64,000 nucleotides of DNA from Actinomycetota bacterium (GTDB taxonomy: Bacteria; Actinomycetota; CADDZG01; JAHWKV01; JAOPZY01), in assembly GCA_035765775.1 (NCBI GenBank), contig DASTWV010000050.1, positions 43,552 through 107,551 on the forward strand. The letters run 5' to 3'. Positions within the stretch are counted from its first letter, which is position 1, and the number at the start of each line of letters is the position of its first letter. The position numbers were made by a program, and so were the translations under genes. Positions 41,408 through 51,060 of this stretch are shown here, in pieces. Under the pieces are notes generated by a model that was given only the letters and a program-made list of their open reading frames with translations, was not told where the DNA came from and made no database searches.

Positions 41408-43312
41408 TCAGCCCGAGGGAGTCGGCGCCGGCCGGGGGGCCAGGGTGACCGTGACCGTGTGGGCGCTGCCGCTGCGCACGTAGCGGATCGAGACCTTCGA
41501 GCCGGGTGCCAGCGAGCTGACCGCCAGGCTGACGTCCCCGCTGGTGGCCACGGCCGTGCCGTTGACCCCGACGATGATGTCGCCGGACTGGAGCCCGGCG
41601 CTGGCCGCTGGGCTGCCGGGCTGCACGCTGGTCACCTGCGCGCCCCCGGTAGGCGCATCGGTGACCTCGACGCCGAGGAAGCCCTGGCGGGCGGGCGGCA
41701 CGCTGCCCTTCTTCAGGTTGGGCAAGAGGGTGGTGACCTCGTCGATGGGGATGGCGTAGCTGATGTTCTGGGCGGTCTCCCCGGACCCGGGCGCCGCCGC
41801 CGAGGTCACCATGCCGATGACCTTGCCGTTCGGGCCCACCAGCGGCCCCCCCGAGCTCCCCGGGTTCACCGGGGCGCTGGTCTGGAGGAGCCCGATCAGC
41901 CGGGTGCCGGCGGGGAGGTCGGCGTCGCTGGAGTCGACGGTGCGGTTCAGGCCTGAAACGATGCCGTGACTGACCGTAAGTCCCCCCGGCGCCAGGCCGA
42001 GGGCATTGCTGATGGTGAGGACCGGGTCGCCGATCTGGACGTTGGCAGATTGACCGAGGGGCACCGGCGTCAGCTGCGGCGGGTTCTGGATGCGGATGAC
42101 TGCGACGTCATCGTTGTCGTCGGCCGCCACCACGGTGGCGGTGTAGCTCGCCCCCTGGCCGTCGAACTGGACGGTGGCCTCCGTGGCCCCGGTCACGACG
42201 TGGGCGTTGGTGACGATGTTTCCCTGGTTGTCCACCACCATGCCGGTGCCCTGGTTGGTGGTCGTCCCCGGGCCGGTGGTGCCCTGGGCGGTGATGGCGA
42301 CGACGCCGGGTTCCACGGCACGCAGGGCCGCCCGGACGTCGAGCCCGCCCGCGGTGCCTTTGGGAGGCGCTGCTCCCCCGCCCTTGAGGCCCGACTTGGC
42401 GTTGGCCGGGACGCCGCTGCTGGTGGTGGAGGAGGAGTTGAACGCGCCCAGGGCGCCCGCGATCACCAGGATGGCTACGACCGCGAGGGCCGCGGCCACG
42501 GCAACCTTGATCCAGGCATGCAGGCGCTTGGTCCGGTCCGGGCCCGGTCCCTGCGGGGGTGGCCCCCAGGGCGGCTGGCCGTAGGGGGGCTGGCCGTACG
42601 GCGGCTGGCCGGGTGCCGGTGGGCCGGGTGCCGGTGGGCCGTAGTACGGGGGTTGGCCGGGGCCGTAGGGGGGCTGTCCCGGCGCCGGTGCAGACCACGG
42701 GGCGGGTGGGTACGGCGGTTGTCCGTACGGGGGCGGGGCGCCGGGGGGGCCGGCCTGGCCGGGCGGCCCGTATGGGGGCTGCCCCCCATACGAGGGCTGC
42801 CCGGGGGGGCCGTACGGCGGCTGGGGGTACGGCGGTTGCCAGTAGGGCGGCTGTGGGTAGGGCGGCTGGCCGTAGGGCGGTTGGCCCGGGGGCCGGATGT
42901 ACGGCGGTTGCTCTTGCGGAGGCTGGCCGTAGGGGGCTTGGCCGTAGGGCGGCAGCGCCTGCGGGTACCCCGGAGAAGGCGGCTGGGGCCAGTAGGGCTG
43001 GGTGGGGGTCTCTGGGCCGGGAGGGCTCTCGGGCGCCTGCGGCATTGGCCCGGTCACTGAAGCCGGCTCCCCGGGAGCCTCGCCTGAGGCTTCACCGGGA
43101 GCAGGGAAGGCCGGCGGGAAGGTGCCGGGGCCCGGTTCCTGGGCTCCGGCATACGAGCCCGGCACCGTCTCCGGAGTCTCGGCTGCGGTACCGGCGGGGG
43201 CCTCGGGCGGCAGCTCCCGGGGGGCTGCGGGAGGGCCGGGCGCCTCCGCCTCAGGAGTGCCTGGGGCGGCGTCCTCGGGACCGGCTTCCGGCTCTGGTGG
43301 CTCCGTCGTCAT
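41408..43312 (-). CDS. HtrA/DegP-type membrane-anchored serine protease with PDZ domain
   Basis: 634 aa. The N-terminal 270 residues are cytoplasmic and Pro/Gly/Tyr/Gln-rich, with repeats of PPYGQPPY. One membrane helix ([24 protein letters not shown]) follows. The trypsin-like domain has the triad His in NAHVVTG, Asp in [12 protein letters not shown] and Ser in [11 protein letters not shown]. The C-terminal PDZ domain is [42 protein letters not shown]. It degrades or refolds damaged envelope proteins; the PDZ domain senses substrates. The ATG overlaps the stop of the SHOCT gene (ATGA), so they are coupled. Confidence 0.93.
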   Translation of the reverse strand: MTTEPPEPEAGPEDAAPGTPEAEAPGPPAAPRELPPEAPAGTAAETPETVPGSYAGAQEPGPGTFPPAFPAPGEASGEAPGEPASVTGPMPQAPESPPGPETPTQPYWPQPPSPGYPQALPPYGQAPYGQPPQEQPPYIRPPGQPPYGQPPYPQPPYWQPPYPQPPYGPPGQPSYGGQPPYGPPGQAGPPGAPPPYGQPPYPPAPWSAPAPGQPPYGPGQPPYYGPPAPGPPAPGQPPYGQPPYGQPPWGPPPQGPGPDRTKRLHAWIKVAVAAALAVVAILVIAGALGAFNSSSTTSSGVPANAKSGLKGGGAAPPKGTAGGLDVRAALRAVEPGVVAITAQGTTGPGTTTNQGTGMVVDNQGNIVTNAHVVTGATEATVQFDGQGASYTATVVAADDNDDVAVIRIQNPPQLTPVPLGQSANVQIGDPVLTISNALGLAPGGLTVSHGIVSGLNRTVDSSDADLPAGTRLIGLLQTSAPVNPGSSGGPLVGPNGKVIGMVTSAAAPGSGETAQNISYAIPIDEVTTLLPNLKKGSVPPARQGFLGVEVTDAPTGGAQVTSVQPGSPAASAGLQSGDIIVGVNGTAVATSGDVSLAVSSLAPGSKVSIRYVRSGSAHTVTVTLAPRPAPTPSG

Positions 43313-43755
43313 AGGGCCGCGGGCGGTGGATCTGTCGGGGTGGGGGGCTCGGCCGGGGGCTCCGGGAAGGGCGGGTAGCCGGGCGCGGCAGGGGCCGGGT
43401 AGGCGGGGGCCGCCGGGTATGCCGGGGCTGGGTGGGAAGGTGCGGCGTATGCCGGGCCCGCCGGCGGGCGCTGCCCGGTGAGATCCTCGACCACCCGGAA
43501 GTACTGGTCCCGGTCCAGCTCGCCCCGGGCGTAGCGCATGCGGGCAACGTTAAGTGCGTCATCGGTGGGGTTGACCCACCCGCCCGCCGGGGGAGGGGGA
43601 AGGGGCCGTGCGGCCACACCGTGGTGGTCGTGCGCCACGAGGCGGGCCACCGCCCACGCCACCAGGGCAATGAAGCCAGCAAACACTGCGATCCACAGCA
43701 GGCCCGGCAAAAAGCCGTGGTGGTAGCCGGGTCCACAGAGCACGCGTCCGCACAT
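43309..43755 (-). CDS. SHOCT-domain membrane protein
   Basis: 148 aa. One membrane helix, [23 protein letters not shown], follows a short Gly/His/Tyr-rich N-terminus. Then comes the SHOCT motif [26 protein letters not shown]. The C-terminus is a Pro/Ala/Tyr-rich tail ([19 protein letters not shown]), similar in composition to the N-terminus of the protease made next to it. Such SHOCT proteins are thought to be involved in oligomerisation. Its stop overlaps the protease ATG. Confidence 0.82.
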   Translation of the reverse strand: MCGRVLCGPGYHHGFLPGLLWIAVFAGFIALVAWAVARLVAHDHHGVAARPLPPPPAGGWVNPTDDALNVARMRYARGELDRDQYFRVVEDLTGQRPPAGPAYAAPSHPAPAYPAAPAYPAPAAPGYPPFPEPPAEPPTPTDPPPAAL

Positions 43756-43879
43756 GGCGTTCCTCCTGAGTTACCTCTCGCCTGGGGTTGCCTGGATGAA
43801 ACGGGGGGATCCTGTGCTTCAGGATCGCACCTGGCGCTGTGACCGGCCTGTGCCGAAGCTGCGAGGCAGCCTCGAAACG

Positions 43880-44860
43880 CTACAGCTGGAAGCTGGGCGG
43901 CACGGCGGGGCCGGGGCCTGGACCCCCGCCCGGGGCCTTGCCTCCGAAGCGTCCGAAGGGTCCGGGCACGATGCCGCCGAGCCCCTTCTGGTTCACGAAC
44001 GTGGTGACCTCGCTCGAGAGCTTGGCCTTGAGGCTGGCAGCCTGCGCCGCGGTGATCTTGCCGGCGTTCGCCGCGGCATCGATGCGATTGGTGGCCTCGG
44101 TGGTGAGGGTGTGGATGACGCTCTGCGGCGGGACGTTGTGGCTCTGGGCGACGTCGGCGATGCTCCGGCCGGCGCGGAGGGCCTGCACCACCACCGTCGG
44201 GCTGACCCCGATGGCCTTGGCCGCGGCGCCGATCGACCGCACGCCCAGGCCGCCGAGCGGTCCGCGGAAGGGAACGACGGTGGACGTCGGCGGCCCGAAC
44301 CTGCCGTGCGGCGCGGCAGTACCGGTGACGCCCGGGAAGCGGAAGCGCAGGCCGGTCTGGTTCACGAACGCGGTGATCCGGCTGGCCAGATCGGCTTTCA
44401 AGGTGGTGGCCTGGGCGTCGGTGATCCGGCCGTTCTTGAGGGCGGTCTCGATGCGGGCGGTGGCGGCGGTGGTGAGGGCGTCGATCACCTTCTGCACGGC
44501 CACGTTCTTGCTCCGGGCGACCTCGGCGATGCTCTGACCGCTGCGCAGGTCCTGCGCCAGGATGGTGGCGCTGACCCCGATGGCCTTGGCGGCGACCGCC
44601 AGCGAGGGAATCTCCAGCCCAGCGGCCCTGCGCGGGCCCGGCAGGCGGGACGCCGCCGGCGCCGGCTCGGCGCTCGACAAGCCGGGCACCCCGAGCAGGA
44701 ACCCGAGTGCCACCCCGGCGCCCAGCGCACCGATGACGGCGGTCACCACGAGCAGGCGCTGCTTGTTCAGGAACGCACGCACCCCCGGATCATGCTCCCC
44801 GACCTTTGGCCGGGCCTGAATCGCACCTGTGCCCTGGCTGAGAGATGCCCGGATTGTCAT
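43880..44860 (-). CDS. Membrane-anchored or secreted protein with an internal 90-residue duplication
   Basis: 326 aa from ATG 44860 (a GTG at 44884 is an alternative, eight residues longer). An uncleaved membrane helix LLVVTAVIGALGAGVALGFLLGV is followed by two similar units. Unit 1 starts LAVAAKAIGVSATILAQDLRSGQSIAEVARSKNVAVQKVIDALTTAATARI. Unit 2 starts IGAAAKAIGVSPTVVVQALRAGRSIADVAQSHNVPPQSVIHTLTTEATNRI. Both continue with a helix (ITDAQA../ITAAQA..) and end TAFVNQ/TTFVNQ. The repeat resembles short helical domains of secreted actinobacterial proteins; no function is known. The tail is Gly/Pro-rich. Confidence 0.7.
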   Translation of the reverse strand: MTIRASLSQGTGAIQARPKVGEHDPGVRAFLNKQRLLVVTAVIGALGAGVALGFLLGVPGLSSAEPAPAASRLPGPRRAAGLEIPSLAVAAKAIGVSATILAQDLRSGQSIAEVARSKNVAVQKVIDALTTAATARIETALKNGRITDAQATTLKADLASRITAFVNQTGLRFRFPGVTGTAAPHGRFGPPTSTVVPFRGPLGGLGVRSIGAAAKAIGVSPTVVVQALRAGRSIADVAQSHNVPPQSVIHTLTTEATNRIDAAANAGKITAAQAASLKAKLSSEVTTFVNQKGLGGIVPGPFGRFGGKAPGGGPGPGPAVPPSFQL

Positions 44861-44981
44861 GATCGCGGGACGAGGAGCGGCCACCCGGTGGGATTTTCGC
44901 CATCAGATATCAAAGGGGATGGGCCGCAGGCCGGGATGACGGGCCGCGGGCCAGGAGACGGGCTGCGGTACCCTGCCAACG

Positions 44982-46442
44982 GTGGTGCCGGTGACCGATG
45001 CAGGGCTCATTGCGACCTTCCGGGGCTTGGTGGGAGACGCCCGGGTCTTGGCGCACCCGGATGCCCTGAGCACCTACGAGTCGGACGGCCTGCTCACCTA
45101 CCGGGTGTCGCCGATGGTGGCGGTGCTGCCCGAGACCGCGGACGAGGTCCAGGGCATCGTGCGGGCCTGCGCCCAGGCGGGGATCCCCTGGGTGGCCCGG
45201 GGGTCGGGGACCGGTCTTTCCGGCGGGGCCGTGCCGGTCGAGGGCGGCGTGCTCATCGTGCTCTCCCGCATGCGCCGGATCATCCAGGTGGACCTGGCCA
45301 ACGAGCGGGTGGTGGCCCAGCCCGGGGTGCGCAACGCGGCGATCACCGCGGCGGTGGCCCCCACGCACTTCTACCCGCCGGACCCCTCCAGCCAGGTCGT
45401 GTGCTCTCTGGGGGGCAACGTCGCCGAGAACTCCGGCGGCGCCCACTGCTTCAAGTACGGCTTCACCACCAACTACGTCACCGGCCTGGAGGTGGTGCTT
45501 CCCGACGGCGACATCGTGACGCTGGGCGGGGCGGAGCTCGACCACCCGGGCTACGACCTGATCGGTGCCTTCGTGGGGTCGGAGGGGACGCTGGGTGTCG
45601 CCACCAAGATCACCGTCCGCATCCGGCGCCTGCCCGCCGAGATCCGTACCCTCGTGGCCTACTTCCCCTCCATCGAGCAGGCCGGCCAGGCCGTGACCGA
45701 CATCGTGGGAGCCGGGGTGGTCCCGGCCGCGCTCGAGATCATGGACCGGCTCACCATCACCGCCTGCGAGCAGGCGACCCACGCCGGCCATCCCGCCGAC
45801 GCCGGCGCCGCCCTGGTGGTGGAGATCGACGGCGCGCCGGGGGAGTGTGAGGGCCCCTTCGGCCACGTGCAGGACATCTGCCAGGCGAACGGGTGCTCCG
45901 GGATCAGGGTGGCGCGCGACGAGGTGGAGCGCCAGCTGATCTGGAAGTCGCGCAAGTCGGCGTTCGCCGCTATGGGGCGGATCTCGCCCGACTACTACGT
46001 CCAGGACGGCGTGGTGCCCCGCACGATGCTGCCCGCGGTCCTGGGCCGGATCGGTGAGCTGTCGGCCCAGTACGGGCTGGCGGTGGCGAACGTCTTCCAC
46101 GCCGGCGACGGCAATCTGCACCCGCTGATCTGCTACGACCACTCTGTTCCGGGCGAATCTGAGCGGGCCGAGGCGCTGGCCTCCGACATCATCGAAGCGT
46201 GCGTGGCGGCCGGCGGCTCCCTGACCGGGGAGCACGGCATCGGCATCGACAAGGCCCGGCACATGGGGCGGATGTTCTCCGGGGCCGACCTGGATGCCTT
46301 CAGCCGCCTCCGGTGCGCCTTCGACCCGGCGGGCCTCGCCAACCCGGGCAAGGTCATGCCCACCCCCCGCCTGTGCGGGGAGGTCCCGGGTCCCTTCCGC
46401 CAGCACCCGTTGGAGCGGGCCGGCGTTGCCGAGCGTTTCTGA
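44982..46442 (+). CDS. glcD: Glycolate oxidase subunit GlcD (FAD-binding)
   Basis: 486 aa from a GTG start. It is the flavoprotein subunit that oxidises glycolate to glyoxylate. The PCMH-type FAD domain has WVARGSGTGLSGGAVPVEGGVLIVLSRM, QPGVRNAAITAAVAP, DPSSQVVCSLGGNVAENSGGAHCFKYG and FVGSEGTLGVATKITV. The C-terminal oxidase domain has VFHAGDGNLHPLICYD and SLTGEHGIGIDKARHM. The length is typical. It begins glcDEF; the three genes follow each other with overlap or short gaps. Confidence 0.94.
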   Translation: MVPVTDAGLIATFRGLVGDARVLAHPDALSTYESDGLLTYRVSPMVAVLPETADEVQGIVRACAQAGIPWVARGSGTGLSGGAVPVEGGVLIVLSRMRRIIQVDLANERVVAQPGVRNAAITAAVAPTHFYPPDPSSQVVCSLGGNVAENSGGAHCFKYGFTTNYVTGLEVVLPDGDIVTLGGAELDHPGYDLIGAFVGSEGTLGVATKITVRIRRLPAEIRTLVAYFPSIEQAGQAVTDIVGAGVVPAALEIMDRLTITACEQATHAGHPADAGAALVVEIDGAPGECEGPFGHVQDICQANGCSGIRVARDEVERQLIWKSRKSAFAAMGRISPDYYVQDGVVPRTMLPAVLGRIGELSAQYGLAVANVFHAGDGNLHPLICYDHSVPGESERAEALASDIIEACVAAGGSLTGEHGIGIDKARHMGRMFSGADLDAFSRLRCAFDPAGLANPGKVMPTPRLCGEVPGPFRQHPLERAGVAERF

Positions 46443-47583
46443 GGTGCTCGCTCCCGCTACGCCCGGGGAGGTCGCAGAGGTCCTGGCCGATGCGGCGGCC
46501 GAGGGCCGGAGTGTGCGCCCGGTGGGGGGCGGAACGAAGCTCGGCTGGGGCCGCCCGTTCCCCGAGCCGGGTCTCGTGGTTTCCACCTCGGGCCTGGCTG
46601 GCGTGGTGGAGTACAACGCCGCCGATCTCACGGTCGTGGTCCAGGCGGGCGTTCGGCTGGACGAGCTGCAGGCGGTGCTCGCCGGACGGGGCCAGATGCT
46701 GCCGCTGGACCCGCCCTCCGCCGACGCCACCGTGGGGGGCATCGTCGCCACTGCCGACTCGGGGCCCCTGCGCCACTCGGCCGGCGGGGTGCGGGACCTC
46801 GTGCTGGGGATTACCGTGGCGCTCTCGGACGGGACGGTTGCCCGGGCGGGCGGGAAGGTGATCAAGAACGTCGCGGGCTACGACCTGGGCAAGCTGTACG
46901 CCGGTTCGTTCGGCACCCTGGGGGTCATCGTCGAAGTGGCCCTGCGCCTGCACCCGGTGCCCGGCGAGCGGGCGTCGGCAGTGGGCCGGTCGGCGGATCC
47001 GGCAGCACTCCAGTCGGCCGTGAGCGCCCTGATGGCGGCCCCGCTCACGCTGCGGGCCCTCGATGTTGCCTGGGGGGAGGGGGCTGGGTCGGTGCTTGCC
47101 GAGGTGGCGGGCGCAGGGGCCGCCGGCCGCCTCGCGGCGGGGGCGGCGGTGATGGAATCGGCGGGCCTGGCGGTGGAACCGGCTCAGGAAGGCGGAGCCC
47201 TCTGGGAGGCCCAGCGCTCGGGACAGCGCAGCGGCGGTCCTCGGGGGCAGGGCGAGGGTGCCGTGGTGCGGGTGTCGGGGCTGCCGGCGGAGCTCGGAAG
47301 GGTGCTGGCCGCACTCCCCGCAGGAGCATCGTTGGTGGGGCGCGGCGGTCTGGGGCTCTCCTGGGTCCGCCTTCCGGCCGGCTCCGACGAGGAGACCGCC
47401 CGGGCCGTCTCGGCGCTTCGGGCAGCGCTGGCGCCCCGGCCCTGCGTGGTGCTCGATGCACCCCCCGGGGTGCGGGAGCTGGTGGATGTGTGGGGTCCGG
47501 TCGATCCCGTCCGGGCCGCCCTCGACCGCCGGGTCCGGGAGCGCTTCGATCCAGCGGGCATCATGAACCCAGGAGTTCTCTGA
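46426..47583 (+). CDS. glcE: Glycolate oxidase subunit GlcE (FAD-binding)
   Basis: 385 aa from TTG 46426, which overlaps glcD by 17 nt; GTG 46444 just after the glcD stop is an alternative. It is a second PCMH FAD domain, VRPVGGGTKLGWGRPFPEPGLVVSTSGLAGVVEYNAADLTVVVQAGVRLDEL, then PPSADATVGGIVATADSGPLRHSAGGVRDLVLGITVALSDGTVARAGGKVIKNVAGYDLGKLYAGSFGTLGVI. The C-terminus ends with RRVRERFDPAGIMNPGVL. The rest of the second half is less conserved, as usual in GlcE. Confidence 0.92.
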   Translation: MPSVSEVLAPATPGEVAEVLADAAAEGRSVRPVGGGTKLGWGRPFPEPGLVVSTSGLAGVVEYNAADLTVVVQAGVRLDELQAVLAGRGQMLPLDPPSADATVGGIVATADSGPLRHSAGGVRDLVLGITVALSDGTVARAGGKVIKNVAGYDLGKLYAGSFGTLGVIVEVALRLHPVPGERASAVGRSADPAALQSAVSALMAAPLTLRALDVAWGEGAGSVLAEVAGAGAAGRLAAGAAVMESAGLAVEPAQEGGALWEAQRSGQRSGGPRGQGEGAVVRVSGLPAELGRVLAALPAGASLVGRGGLGLSWVRLPAGSDEETARAVSALRAALAPRPCVVLDAPPGVRELVDVWGPVDPVRAALDRRVRERFDPAGIMNPGVL

Positions 47584-47615
47584 CCTGACCGCCGAGTGAT
47601 ATCCGGAGCCTACTG

Positions 47616-48896
47616 ATGTCCGCTTTCGATGCCCACCGCCCGCCGGACGCCGCCCTCATTGCCGACTGCGTCCACTGCGGCTTCTGTCTGCCCAGTTGCC
47701 CCACCTACGTCCTGGACGGGCTGGAGACCGACTCGCCCCGGGGCCGGATCGTGCTCATGGGCGACGGCCTCACCCCCGCCGGCCGGCTCTCCGCCGAGGT
47801 CGTGTCGCACTTCGACTCCTGCCTCGGGTGCATGGCGTGCGTGACCGCCTGCCCGTCGGGGGTGCAGTACGACCGCCTGATCGAGGCGACCCGGGCGCAG
47901 GTCGAGCGCAACTTCGAGCGGCCGCCGGAGGACCGCGCCTGGCGCTGGCTTCTCCTGGCGGTGCTCACCCGCCCGGCGCTCCTGGCGGCGGCGACCGCTT
48001 TGGTGCCCTTCGCCCGGCCGCTCGACGGACTCCTCGGGAGGTTCCCCCGCCTGCAGGCCCTCCTGGCCCTCACCCCGCCACCCCGCCCGGCGCCCCCTGT
48101 CCCTGTCCCCGTCCCCGAGGTCACGAGACCGGTCCGGGCCCGGGTCGGGATGCTCCTCGGGTGCGCCAACCGGGTGTTCTTCTCCCGGGTCAACGACGCC
48201 ACCGCCCGGGTACTGGCCGCCGAGGGCTGCGAGGTGGTCGTACCGCCGGAGGCGGGCTGCTGCGGCGCCCTGCCCCTGCACGCCGGGTTCGAAGGCGATG
48301 CCCGCCGCCGGGCGCGGGCGCTCATCGCCGCCTTCCAGGACTGCGACGTGGTGGTGGTGAACGCGGCGGGGTGCGGCTCCGCCATGAAGGAGTACGTCCA
48401 CCTGCTGGGCGATGAGCCCCAGTGGGCGCGCCGGGCCGAGGACTTCTCGGCGAAGACCCGGGACGTGAACGAGTTCCTGGCCCAGCTCAGTCCCCGGGCG
48501 GAGCGCCACCCGCTCCCGGTGCGCGTGGCGTACCACGACGCCTGCCACCTGGCCCACGCCCAGGGCATCCGGGCGGAGCCCCGGGAGCTCCTGCGGGCAA
48601 TCCCGGGGTTGACCCTCCAGGAGCCGCCGGAGTGGGAGATCTGCTGCGGGTCGGCAGGGATCTACAACCTGCTGGAGGTGGAGACCGCCCGGCGCCTCCG
48701 GGACCGCAAGGCAGAGAACCTGGCAGGCACGGGGGCCGAGGTGGTGGCGGCCGCCAACCCGGGATGCTCGCTGCAGATCGAGGCCGGCCTGCGCGCCCGG
48801 GGGACGCCGGTGCCCGTGCTGCACCCCGTGGAGATCCTGGACGCCTCATTCCGGGCCGCGAGCGAGGCCGAAGGGCGAGCGCTCCTCGGCATTTGA
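47616..48896 (+). CDS. glcF: Glycolate oxidase iron-sulfur subunit GlcF
   Basis: 426 aa. It has two 4Fe-4S ferredoxin motifs, CVHCGFCLPSCPTY near residue 18 and CLGCMACVTACPSG near residue 70. These are followed by two CCG domains, with CGALPLHAGF (in PEAGCCGALP) and the later HDACHLAHAQG and EICCGSAGIYNLLE. It passes electrons from the flavin subunits to the respiratory chain. The ATG is 32 nt after glcE. The 256 nt that follow, between convergent genes, hold nothing seen. Confidence 0.94.
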   Translation: MSAFDAHRPPDAALIADCVHCGFCLPSCPTYVLDGLETDSPRGRIVLMGDGLTPAGRLSAEVVSHFDSCLGCMACVTACPSGVQYDRLIEATRAQVERNFERPPEDRAWRWLLLAVLTRPALLAAATALVPFARPLDGLLGRFPRLQALLALTPPPRPAPPVPVPVPEVTRPVRARVGMLLGCANRVFFSRVNDATARVLAAEGCEVVVPPEAGCCGALPLHAGFEGDARRRARALIAAFQDCDVVVVNAAGCGSAMKEYVHLLGDEPQWARRAEDFSAKTRDVNEFLAQLSPRAERHPLPVRVAYHDACHLAHAQGIRAEPRELLRAIPGLTLQEPPEWEICCGSAGIYNLLEVETARRLRDRKAENLAGTGAEVVAAANPGCSLQIEAGLRARGTPVPVLHPVEILDASFRAASEAEGRALLGI

Positions 48897-49153
48897 TCAC
48901 CCGGACGGCCACCGGCGGCTCGAGCACGGTTGAGCGTCACCGGAGACACCTGTTGCCCGGGGCATGCCCAGGTCCGGGCCGCTCTCGCCACCAACGCGCG
49001 CTGGCACCCCGCAAACGAGGCCCTCGACCCGGCCCGCCACCCTGGACAGGGCAGCGAACGGGTATTTGTGCATGATGGCTTCCGCTCCCGCCATTGGCAC
49101 CCGGTACGGCTGTGCGCCGACCGGCCCTCGGCCGATGGAAAGGCGTCCGCCGC

Positions 49154-50029
49154 TCAGTCGGTGCGGGAGAACTGCACGATGGCCCCGCCCACCATCACCA
49201 GGCCCACCAGGGCGACGATGCCCAGCTCCACGCCGACCGGCACCACGGTGTGGCCCCACGTCAGTGGCTGGGTGAACGCCGAGGTAGTCCCCAGGTGCAG
49301 GTGGGAGTAGATCGCCCGCCGGATGGCGTCGACTCCATAGCTGAGCGGGTCGAGGCGGGTGGCGATCTCCAGCCAGCCGGGCAGGCCGTACAGCGGGAAG
49401 ACCGCCCCGGCGAGGAAGAACATCGGCAGGACGAACATCTGCATGACCACCTGGAAGGACTCCACCTGCTCCATGCGGCTGGCCACCAGCACGCCGAAGG
49501 AGGTGAGGGCGAAAGCGGTCAGGGCCATCTCGAGCAGGAGCGTGATGATCAGCAGCGGGTTGTAGGGCACGTGCACCACGCCCGCCAGGACCAGCAGGAT
49601 GGTGCCCTGGACGGTGGCCACCGTCGCCCCGCCCAGGCACTTGCCCACGACCAGGGCGGCCCGGGGGACGGGGGCGACCATCATCTCCCGCATGAAGCCG
49701 AACTCCCGGTCCCACACGATGGAGACGGCCGAGAAGATGGCGGTGAAGAGCACGATCATCGCCAGGACGCCCGGGAACATGAAGGTCTTGAAGTCGACGC
49801 TGCCCGGCTGCTTGGGCAGGAGGTCGGCCAGCCCGGTGCCCAGGACGATCAGGAACAGCAACGGCTGGACCAGGGCGGTGATGATGCGGGTGCGGTTGCG
49901 CGCCCAGCGGATCAACTCCCGGCGCCACACGACCCGCACCGCCCGGAGCGCCTCGGTCAGGGTGCCGGCGGTCTCGCGGACCGGGACGACCTCGACGGGC
50001 TCGACGGGCTCGAGGGTGGTCGACGCCAC
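49154..50029 (-). CDS. ABC-2 type transporter permease, DrrB type (second module)
   Basis: 291 aa with about six membrane helices. The core reads VVWRRELIRWARNRTRIITALVQPLLFLIVLGTGLADLLPKQPGSVDFKTFMFPGVLAMIVLFTAIFSAVSIVWDREFGFMREMMVAPVPRAALVVGKCLGGATVATVQGTILLVLAGVVHVPYN, typical of DrrB. The end of the protein is IPL-like with AIRRAIYSHLHLG. Its start overlaps the ATPase stop by one base. Third gene of the leftward marR-ATPase-permease operon. Confidence 0.92.
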   Translation of the reverse strand: MASTTLEPVEPVEVVPVRETAGTLTEALRAVRVVWRRELIRWARNRTRIITALVQPLLFLIVLGTGLADLLPKQPGSVDFKTFMFPGVLAMIVLFTAIFSAVSIVWDREFGFMREMMVAPVPRAALVVGKCLGGATVATVQGTILLVLAGVVHVPYNPLLIITLLLEMALTAFALTSFGVLVASRMEQVESFQVVMQMFVLPMFFLAGAVFPLYGLPGWLEIATRLDPLSYGVDAIRRAIYSHLHLGTTSAFTQPLTWGHTVVPVGVELGIVALVGLVMVGGAIVQFSRTD

Positions 50030-51060
50030 TACCGGCTCCTCGTCCGCATCCGGACCACCGGGTTGGTCTTCAGCCGCTCATTTCCCGAGGACTCGGCGTC
50101 CCGGATGGTGCGGCCGGTGTGCTCCATGAACACGTCGTCCAGGGTGGGCCGGGCGACGCTGACCGACCGGATGCCCACCCCGAGCTCGGCGAACAGGCGG
50201 GGGATGAAAGCCTCCCCGCCGGCGACGTGCAGGGTCAGCGTGCCCTCGCTCTCGGTGGCCTCCAGCCCGAACAGCTCCTTCAGCCGGGCGGTGGCGAGGG
50301 CGTCGTCGTTCGTGCGGATCTGCACCCGGTCCTTGCCCACCCCGGCCTTCAGCTCCTCCGGGGTGCCCTCGACCACGATCACACCGTTGTCCATGATGGC
50401 GATGCGGTCGCAGTACTCGGCCTCTTCCATGTAGTGGGTGGTGAGGAACATCGTGATCTGCTCCCGGCGCTTCAGCTCGTTGATGTAGCGCCAGATGTGC
50501 AGGCGGGTCTGCGGGTCGAGGCCGACGGTGGGCTCGTCCAGGAAGAGCACCCGGGGCGAGTGCAGCAGGCCCCGGGCGATCTCAAGGCGCCGCTTCATGC
50601 CCCCCGAGAAGGTGCGCACGATGCCCTTCCGGCGTTCCCACAGGCCCACCATCTCCAGGACCTGCTGGACGCGGCCGGCCACCAGGCTGCGGGGCACGCC
50701 GTAGAGCTCGGCGTGGAAGCGGAGGTTCTCGTCGGCGGTGAGGTAGTCGTCCAGGGTGGAGTCCTGGAAGACCAGCCCGATGCGCCGCCGGACGTCCGCC
50801 CGCCCGGTGACGACGTCGTACCCGGCCACCCGGGCGGCGCCACCGGTGGGCTTCAGCAGCGTGCACAGCATCGAGATGGTGGTGGACTTGCCCGCCCCGT
50901 TGGGCCCCAGGAAGCCGTAGGTCTCGCCCGGCTGCACTTGGAAGTTGACCCCCCGGACCGCCTCGAAGTCGCCGAAGGCCTTGCGCAGGCCCCGGGCGTC
51001 GATGGCGGGAACGACCTCGGCGGCCAGGGCCTCGCCGACCTCGGTGGCGGTCGAACTCAC
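50029..51060 (-). CDS. ABC transporter ATP-binding protein, DrrA type (second module)
   Basis: 343 aa from a GTG overlapping the marR stop (GTGA). Walker A is FLGPNGAGKSTTISMLCTLLKP; the Q-loop is VFQDSTLDDYLTADENLRFHAELYGVP; the signature is FSGGMKRRLEIARGL; Walker B is VLFLDEPTVGLDPQTRLHIWRYI; the H-loop is FLTTHYMEEAEYCDRIAIM. A DrrA-type C-terminal extension follows. The frame is open another 670 nt upstream but only as a shadow of the marR gene. Confidence 0.93.
   Translation of the reverse strand: MSSTATEVGEALAAEVVPAIDARGLRKAFGDFEAVRGVNFQVQPGETYGFLGPNGAGKSTTISMLCTLLKPTGGAARVAGYDVVTGRADVRRRIGLVFQDSTLDDYLTADENLRFHAELYGVPRSLVAGRVQQVLEMVGLWERRKGIVRTFSGGMKRRLEIARGLLHSPRVLFLDEPTVGLDPQTRLHIWRYINELKRREQITMFLTTHYMEEAEYCDRIAIMDNGVIVVEGTPEELKAGVGKDRVQIRTNDDALATARLKELFGLEATESEGTLTLHVAGGEAFIPRLFAELGVGIRSVSVARPTLDDVFMEHTGRTIRDAESSGNERLKTNPVVRMRTRSR

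Noticed and set aside
42550..43000. Pro/Gly/Tyr repeats in the htrA gene as a DNA repeat element
   Set aside because: They are codon-level repeats inside the N-terminal tail of the protease and are explained by the protein sequence.
48897..49153. Small coding region between glcF and the ABC permease gene
   Set aside because: Frames are short and give no recognisable sequence; it is a gap between convergent genes.
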